DNA of 64,000 nt from Desulfoluna limicola. GTDB lineage: Bacteria > Desulfobacterota > Desulfobacteria > Desulfobacterales > Desulfolunaceae. Positions 60,092 through 64,000 of this stretch are shown here, piece after piece. Within the stretch, counting starts at the first letter, position 1; the number at the start of each line of letters is the position of its first letter. A program made the translations under genes and the position numbers. The notes beneath the pieces are model-generated. The model was not told the origin of the DNA. It searched no databases and worked only from the letters and a program-made list of their open reading frames with translations. The DNA is taken from NCBI RefSeq assembly GCF_021654575.1, contig NZ_AP024488.1, forward strand, positions 5,213,501 through 5,277,500. The letters run 5' to 3'.

Positions 60092-60499
60092 ATGGCAGAC
60101 AATATCAGACTCGAAATCGTGACGCCTGAAAAGCGTGTGATCAGTGAAGACGCACAGATCGTCATGGCCCCGGGTTCGGAAGGTGAGTTTGGTGTGCTCG
60201 ACGGGCACACCCCTTTTCTCACCTCCCTGAAGGTGGGGATGGCCCGTTTTAAGGACGCAGCCGGTAATGAGTGTGGCGTCTTTATTAACGGTGGATTTGC
60301 CGAGGCCTTGGGTGACAAGGTGACCATTCTGGCCGAGTCGGCGGAACGTCGTCGTGACATCGACGTCAATCGCGCCAAGGCGGCCATGGAAAGGGCGGAA
60401 AGCCGCCTGTCGGGAAATCGTTCAGAGATAGACGAGATCCGAGCCAAGGCGGCTCTTGCACGAGCGATCCATCGCATCAATGCGGTTGCTAGCCGGTAA
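60092..60499 (+). CDS. atpC: F-type ATP synthase epsilon subunit
   Basis: 135 residues. The N-terminal beta-sandwich motif GSEGEFGVLDGHTPFLTSLKVG and a C-terminal two-helix region. GTGAGGGG precedes the ATG. Last gene of the operon. Subunits a and c are not in the window. Confidence 0.97.
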   Translation: MADNIRLEIVTPEKRVISEDAQIVMAPGSEGEFGVLDGHTPFLTSLKVGMARFKDAAGNECGVFINGGFAEALGDKVTILAESAERRRDIDVNRAKAAMERAESRLSGNRSEIDEIRAKAALARAIHRINAVASR

Positions 60500-60582
60500 G
60501 GCCCTCGTGCGACGAAAGGGACCCGTCGGCTCTTTACGGGGCCGGTGTGTTGCCTGGACCGAGTCGAGAGAACGGTGTTTGT

Positions 60583-60616
60583 AAAGGGGCGGCCCCGGTG
60601 GGGCCGCCCCTTTTGT
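60583..60616 (+). terminator. Terminator of the ATP synthase operon
   Basis: AAGGGGCGGCCCC and GGGGCCGCCCCTT form a 13-base perfect stem with loop GGT, followed by TTTTG. Confidence 0.92.
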
Positions 60617-60709
60617 TGTCTAAGCCACCTGTGACAGCATCATATGAGATGGTGTTTGTGTTATATTTTTACGTACACCGATCAGGTGCTATTGCAACAA
60701 GGGGGGAAA

Positions 60710-61453
60710 TTGAGTAAAACCACAGGGAAGACAGCGGTGATTGTTCTTGCTGCCGGCAAGGGCACCCGCATGAAATCAGACAAAGCCAAAGTGCTCCATG
60801 AGGTGCATGGCCGACCCATGGTGGACTATGTGATGGCATCGGCCTCAGAGATCGCTGGCAGCGACGTGGTGGTGATCGTGGGGCATCAGGCAGAGGCGGT
60901 TAAGGCCGCCGTGGCCGGACAGCGCAAGGCCCTTTTTGCCCTTCAGGAAGAGCAGTTGGGCACCGGGCACGCCGTGATGTGCGCCCGGGATGCCATCGGC
61001 CCGTCGACCCGGCAGGTGGTGATCCTTTGTGGGGATGTTCCTCTGGTAAGGGCCGAGACCCTGCGTCGGCTGGTTGTGGAGCATGAAGCCGCCGGCCGGG
61101 CTGTTTCGGTGCTGGCCGTTTCTCTTGAAGACCCGACAGGCTATGGCCGTATGGTCACAGGAGAGGATGGTGCGCTGCGTTGCATCGTGGAAGAGAAGGA
61201 TGCAAGTGCTGAGCAGAGGGCGATTCAGGAGGTCAACAGCGGTATCTACTGTGTGGATGCTGACTTTCTCTTTTCTGCCCTTGACAAGGTCAAATCGGAC
61301 AATGCACAAGGGGAGTACTATCTCACCGATATCGTGGAGATAGCCGTTCAGGAGGGGGCCGGTGCCGGCATTGTGATTGGTGGATCGGCCAGGGAAGTTA
61401 CGGGCGTAAATACCGTAAATGACCTTGAAACCGTACGCCAAATGCTGGGATAA
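60710..61453 (+). CDS. GlmU-like nucleotidyltransferase domain protein (no acetyltransferase domain)
   Basis: 247 residues from a TTG start at 60710 preceded by AAGGGGGG; an in-frame ATG at 60644 is possible but upstream of that site. N-terminal uridylyltransferase motif VIVLAAGKGTRMKSDKAKVLHEV (Ala-Lys where Pro-Lys is usual), EEQLGTGHAVMCA, CGDVPLVRAETL, GYGRMV, EVNSGIYCVDADFLF. It ends after the nucleotidyltransferase fold; the left-handed beta-helix half of GlmU (about 200 residues) is absent. Likely makes UDP-GlcNAc or a related UDP-sugar, with acetylation done elsewhere. Confidence 0.85.
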   Translation: MSKTTGKTAVIVLAAGKGTRMKSDKAKVLHEVHGRPMVDYVMASASEIAGSDVVVIVGHQAEAVKAAVAGQRKALFALQEEQLGTGHAVMCARDAIGPSTRQVVILCGDVPLVRAETLRRLVVEHEAAGRAVSVLAVSLEDPTGYGRMVTGEDGALRCIVEEKDASAEQRAIQEVNSGIYCVDADFLFSALDKVKSDNAQGEYYLTDIVEIAVQEGAGAGIVIGGSAREVTGVNTVNDLETVRQMLG

Positions 61454-61471
61454 CAGCCCCGATGAATTCCC

Positions 61472-61501
61472 TTGACTTTATTGAAAATTGAAGACTATAG
61501 T
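61472..61501 (+). promoter_or_regulatory. Sigma-70 promoter of zapB-zapA
   Basis: TTGACT (61472-61477), 18 bases, TATAGT (61496-61501), 20-25 bases before the ribosome binding site of the first gene. Confidence 0.75.
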
Positions 61502-61526
61502 GATTTGAATTTCGAGAGGTGCTAAA

Positions 61527-61772
61527 TTGGATGATGAAGCAATAGTTGGTCAAATTGATTATATAGAAGAACAGGTAGATTTTCTCATTGAACTCTGCAA
61601 CAGCCTGAAATCAGAGAATGCAGAGCTTAAAGGGAAGGTCGAAACACTCGAAGGCGAACTTCAGGAGAAGACACAGACTGAGACCGCCTTCGCAGAACAG
61701 AGGGAGAACATTCGAGGTAAGATTGATGGCCTGATGGATAGGCTCAACAACTACATCGACGTTACTTCCTGA
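61527..61772 (+). CDS. zapB: ZapB-like cell-division coiled-coil protein
   Basis: 81 residues from a TTG start; GAGAGG lies about 7 bases upstream, and the nearby ATGs at 61531 and 61534 are out of frame. Almost entirely coiled coil (LIELCNSLKSENAELKGKVETLEGEL). Size and position next to zapA fit ZapB or a division-associated coiled-coil protein; sequence alone is not specific. Confidence 0.7.
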   Translation: MDDEAIVGQIDYIEEQVDFLIELCNSLKSENAELKGKVETLEGELQEKTQTETAFAEQRENIRGKIDGLMDRLNNYIDVTS

Positions 61773-61783
61773 TCTCTAACCGG

Positions 61784-62101
61784 ATGACAAAAGCGAATCC
61801 GCAATCATTGGAAGAGATTCTAACAGTCGACCTGTTTGGGGAGACGTATAACTTCAAGACTGACGCCGATACAAGCCAGGCATCGGCCATCGTCGGAAGT
61901 ATCGTTAATGAAGTTGCGCGTGCCGGGGAGGGGATGAAAGGTCCCTTAACCGAAAATCGCAAATTCATTCAGCTTCTGGTGGCCACCTTGAATATCGCCA
62001 AGGAACTGGCGGAGGTTAAGAAGAATCACGCCGAGCTTCAGGAGAAGCTCACCCAAAAGTCGGCCACCCTCATTGAAAAGCTGGGGGGGTGTCAGCCGTA
62101 A
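61784..62101 (+). CDS. zapA: Cell division protein ZapA
   Basis: 105 residues. N-terminal ZapA domain (LTVDLFGETYNFKTDADTSQA, then VNEVAR) and a C-terminal coiled coil (ATLNIAKELAEVKKNHAELQEKL). It bundles FtsZ. Followed by 6S RNA, as in many proteobacteria. Confidence 0.88.
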   Translation: MTKANPQSLEEILTVDLFGETYNFKTDADTSQASAIVGSIVNEVARAGEGMKGPLTENRKFIQLLVATLNIAKELAEVKKNHAELQEKLTQKSATLIEKLGGCQP

Positions 62102-62142
62102 CGGCAGTTCAGAAAAGGCTGTTCTGCTCTGCCGAAATACGA

Positions 62143-62148
62143 TACAAT
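62143..62148 (+). promoter_or_regulatory. -10 element of the 6S RNA promoter
   Basis: TACAAT, 10-16 bases before the expected 5' end. The -35 region is weak (CTGTTC near 62119). Confidence 0.55.
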
Positions 62149-62158
62149 TTGAATAAAA

Positions 62159-62347
62159 AATATCCCTGCCGTGTTCGTGATTGGAGTATATCCTTTGACC
62201 CAATGGCAATACCACGGGAGCCTCCCCTGACTTTGGTGTGCAAGTTCTGCCTGACAGAAAAGCCTTAAGAAGTTATAGAGGCGCCCCCCTTTGAACTAAC
62301 GGTTCAAAGACCTTAATTCAACACGGCACCCGGGTGGGGATATTTTT
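62159..62347 (+). ncRNA. ssrS: 6S RNA
   Basis: About 189 bases between zapA and rny. The ends pair: ATATCCCTGCCGTGTT at the 5' side with AACACGGCACCCGGGTGGGGATAT at the 3' side. Between lie the typical 6S parts: GAAAAGCCTTAAGAAGTT and the hairpin TTTGAACTAACGGTTCAAAG, close to the E. coli GAGAAGCCTTAAAACT and CTTGAACCAAGGGTTCAAG. A T-run follows (ATTTTT). 6S RNA binds the housekeeping RNA polymerase holoenzyme as an open-promoter mimic. Confidence 0.92.
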
Positions 62348-62664
62348 ATGTCAACTCTTCCCCCGTTGCCTGTCCCTTCCTTCCAACCATCACCCCTCGA
62401 AGCCGACGACTCTGTCAAGGGTCTCCGACATCCATGGTATACCCATACCCTCGTCGATGCGGCATCGTCTCCGTTTTTTAAGATTCTGAAGCCCTTGCAT
62501 TGCACGAATGTCGGATGCGCTTGCCCGCTCGTATTATACCCCGCTGCGGTCTTTGGGTATGCAAAATCATGTGACCTCAAGGTTGGGCGAATGTCTATGG
62601 TGTGGAGTCCTTAAGGCGGATTTTTCCGTCAAAACTGAGGTGGATATATATTCGGGGGAATCAA
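62348..62664. other. Unexplained region between 6S RNA and rny
   Basis: 317 bases. An open frame of 88 codons (62348-62614) has no clear ribosome binding site and reads as low-complexity Pro/Ser; I do not call it. A possible short hairpin is ATGGTATACCCAT near 62432. No tRNA seen. It may be the rny leader. Confidence 0.4.
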
Positions 62665-64000
62665 ATGGTAGTGAAAACGATGTTAATCGGCATTGTCAGT
62701 TTCCTTGTCGGCGCTGCCCTGACCTTTGTGATCAAGGGGCGGGTCAACAGCAGGCGGGCAGAGGAAGCCGAGGAAGAGGCCGAGAAGATAATCCGTGATG
62801 CCAGACTGCGGTCTGAAAACCTGTTGATGGAAGCCAATGTTGAGGCCAAAGACCGACTCATCAAGATGAAGAGTGAGTTCGACGCCGAAACCAATGAAAC
62901 ACGGATGGAGCTCAAGGCCCTCGACAAGCGATTCAATCAGAAATCAGAGAAACTGGACCGCCGACAGGATCAGGTTGAAAAACTTGAGAAGGAACTGGCC
63001 CAGAGGGAAAAACAGATCGATCGGGACTCTGAAAAACTCTCGGAGAGCCAGGTGGAGTACGATGGGCTGATCTCTGAGCAGAAGCGTGAACTTGAAAAGA
63101 TATCGGGCATGACTTCGGAAGAGGCCAAGGGGCTGCTTTTGACAGCCATGGAAAACGATGCCCGTCACGATGGCGCCAAACTCATCAAGCGGATTACCAG
63201 CGAGGCGAGGGAGAGTGCCGATAAAGAAGCGAAAAAGATCATCGCCACAGCCATCCAGCGTTACGCCGGCGATTTTGTGGCCGAACGTACTGTCTCGGTG
63301 GTACCGCTTCCCAACGATGAAATGAAAGGGCGCATCATCGGCCGCGAGGGACGAAACATTCGTGCCCTGGAAGCTGCCACGGGGATTGATCTGATTATCG
63401 ATGACACCCCTGAGGCGGTGATTCTCTCCGGTTTCAACCCGGTTCGACGTGAGGTGGCCCGACTCTCGCTTGCCAAGCTGATCAGCGATGGCCGTATTCA
63501 TCCGGCCCGTATCGAAGAGGTGGTGAAGACCGTCGAGAAAGAGGTGGACCAGACCATCAAAGAGGCCGGCGATCAGGCGGCCTTTGATTTGGGTGTTCAC
63601 GGGATTTGTAACGAACTGATCGCTATTCTCGGCCGATTGAAGTTTCGGACCAGTTATGCGCAGAACGTGCTTCAGCACTCTGTGGAGGTTGGGTTTCTCT
63701 GTGGGGTGATGGCCGCCGAGCTTGGGTTGAATGTGAAGCTTGCCAAGCGCATGGGGCTGCTTCATGACATCGGGAAGGCTGTGGACCACGAAGTGGAGGG
63801 GCCCCACGCCACCATCGGGGCAAATCTTGCCAAGAAATTCGGTGAAAACCCCAAGATTGTCCAGGGGATTGCTGCTCACCATGAGGATGTGGCTCCGGAA
63901 TCGGTCTACGACCTTCTCGTGCAAGCTGCCGACTCCCTGTCTGGGGCAAGGCCCGGGGCACGAAAAGAGCTTCTTGAAAACTACGTCAAACGCCTGGATG
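62665..64000 (+). CDS. rny: Ribonuclease Y (5' part; runs off the window)
   Basis: 445 codons from the ATG at 62665 (GGGGGAA upstream), open to the last base. One N-terminal membrane helix (TMLIGIVSFLVGAALTFVI), a long coiled coil (about 28-150), a KH domain with GRIIGREGRNIRALE, and an HD domain with HSVEVGF and LLHDIGKAVDHEVEGPH. Full RNase Y is about 520 residues, so roughly the last 75 are missing. It is a membrane-anchored endoribonuclease that starts mRNA decay. Confidence 0.97.
   Translation, partial: MVVKTMLIGIVSFLVGAALTFVIKGRVNSRRAEEAEEEAEKIIRDARLRSENLLMEANVEAKDRLIKMKSEFDAETNETRMELKALDKRFNQKSEKLDRRQDQVEKLEKELAQREKQIDRDSEKLSESQVEYDGLISEQKRELEKISGMTSEEAKGLLLTAMENDARHDGAKLIKRITSEARESADKEAKKIIATAIQRYAGDFVAERTVSVVPLPNDEMKGRIIGREGRNIRALEAATGIDLIIDDTPEAVILSGFNPVRREVARLSLAKLISDGRIHPARIEEVVKTVEKEVDQTIKEAGDQAAFDLGVHGICNELIAILGRLKFRTSYAQNVLQHSVEVGFLCGVMAAELGLNVKLAKRMGLLHDIGKAVDHEVEGPHATIGANLAKKFGENPKIVQGIAAHHEDVAPESVYDLLVQAADSLSGARPGARKELLENYVKRLD

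Noticed and set aside
58604..60208. 534-codon open frame opposite atpD
   Set aside because: Antisense of the highly conserved beta subunit; no ribosome binding site or homology.

Overview
The window is a 64 kb chromosomal segment of a Gram-negative anaerobe that fits Desulfobacterota (former Deltaproteobacteria, probably Desulfobacterales). This is inferred from four things: the zapB-zapA-6S RNA-rny order, an F-type ATPase operon that starts with paired b-type subunits, an Mbh/Mrp-type antiporter operon, and many sigma-54/two-component genes. The genus cannot be proved from the sequence.

Layout. 1-1330: end of the ribosomal protein operon (rpoA 3' part, rplQ, terminator). 1443-7253 (minus): a minor-pilin operon (fimT/gspH-like, pilW, pilV, pilX, pilY1) and a small secreted protein. 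7974-14094: a diguanylate cyclase, a STAS-like protein, a CoA-disulfide-reductase/rhodanese fusion, a multi-spanning membrane protein with presenilin-like motifs and a cNMP-binding protein. 14170-21890 (minus): a ten-gene Mrp/Mbh-type cation/proton antiporter operon with three NuoL/M/N-like subunits.

22555-45636 is the most unusual part: a signalling, transport and storage island. It holds two DASS/SLC13 anion transporters, six proteins with receiver domains, three full histidine kinases and one degenerate one, two sigma-54 activators (one of them also a receiver protein), two proteins with degenerate cytidylate-kinase-like domains (one fused to a receiver), a NifX-like protein, an orphan TRAP-type binding protein, and a class III PHA synthase with PhaE and PhaJ. 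I find four sites matching the sigma-54 -24/-12 consensus with exact GG-N10-GC spacing, each upstream of an operon in this island. A related palindrome (best copy GTTTACACCGTGTAAAC) lies upstream of three of them. This looks like one coordinated regulon linking anion or carboxylate sensing to uptake and carbon storage. The ligand is unknown.

45776-48391: two tandem tRNA-Pro(GGG) genes, each with its own promoter and terminator, then an LD-carboxypeptidase and a serine hydrolase. 48714-54072: mreB-mreC-mreD-mrdA-rodA cell-shape operon. 54379-60616: atpF'-atpF-atpH-atpA-atpG-atpD-atpC (no a or c subunit here). 60710-64000: a GlmU-like nucleotidyltransferase without the acetyltransferase half, zapB, zapA, 6S RNA, and rny, which runs off the end.

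A family of about 165-220 bp intergenic repeats ending in GCCTCCGGCGG / CCGCCGGAGGC occurs at least five times, with several degraded halves. All coordinates, starts and functions come from reading the sequence; no database search was run.
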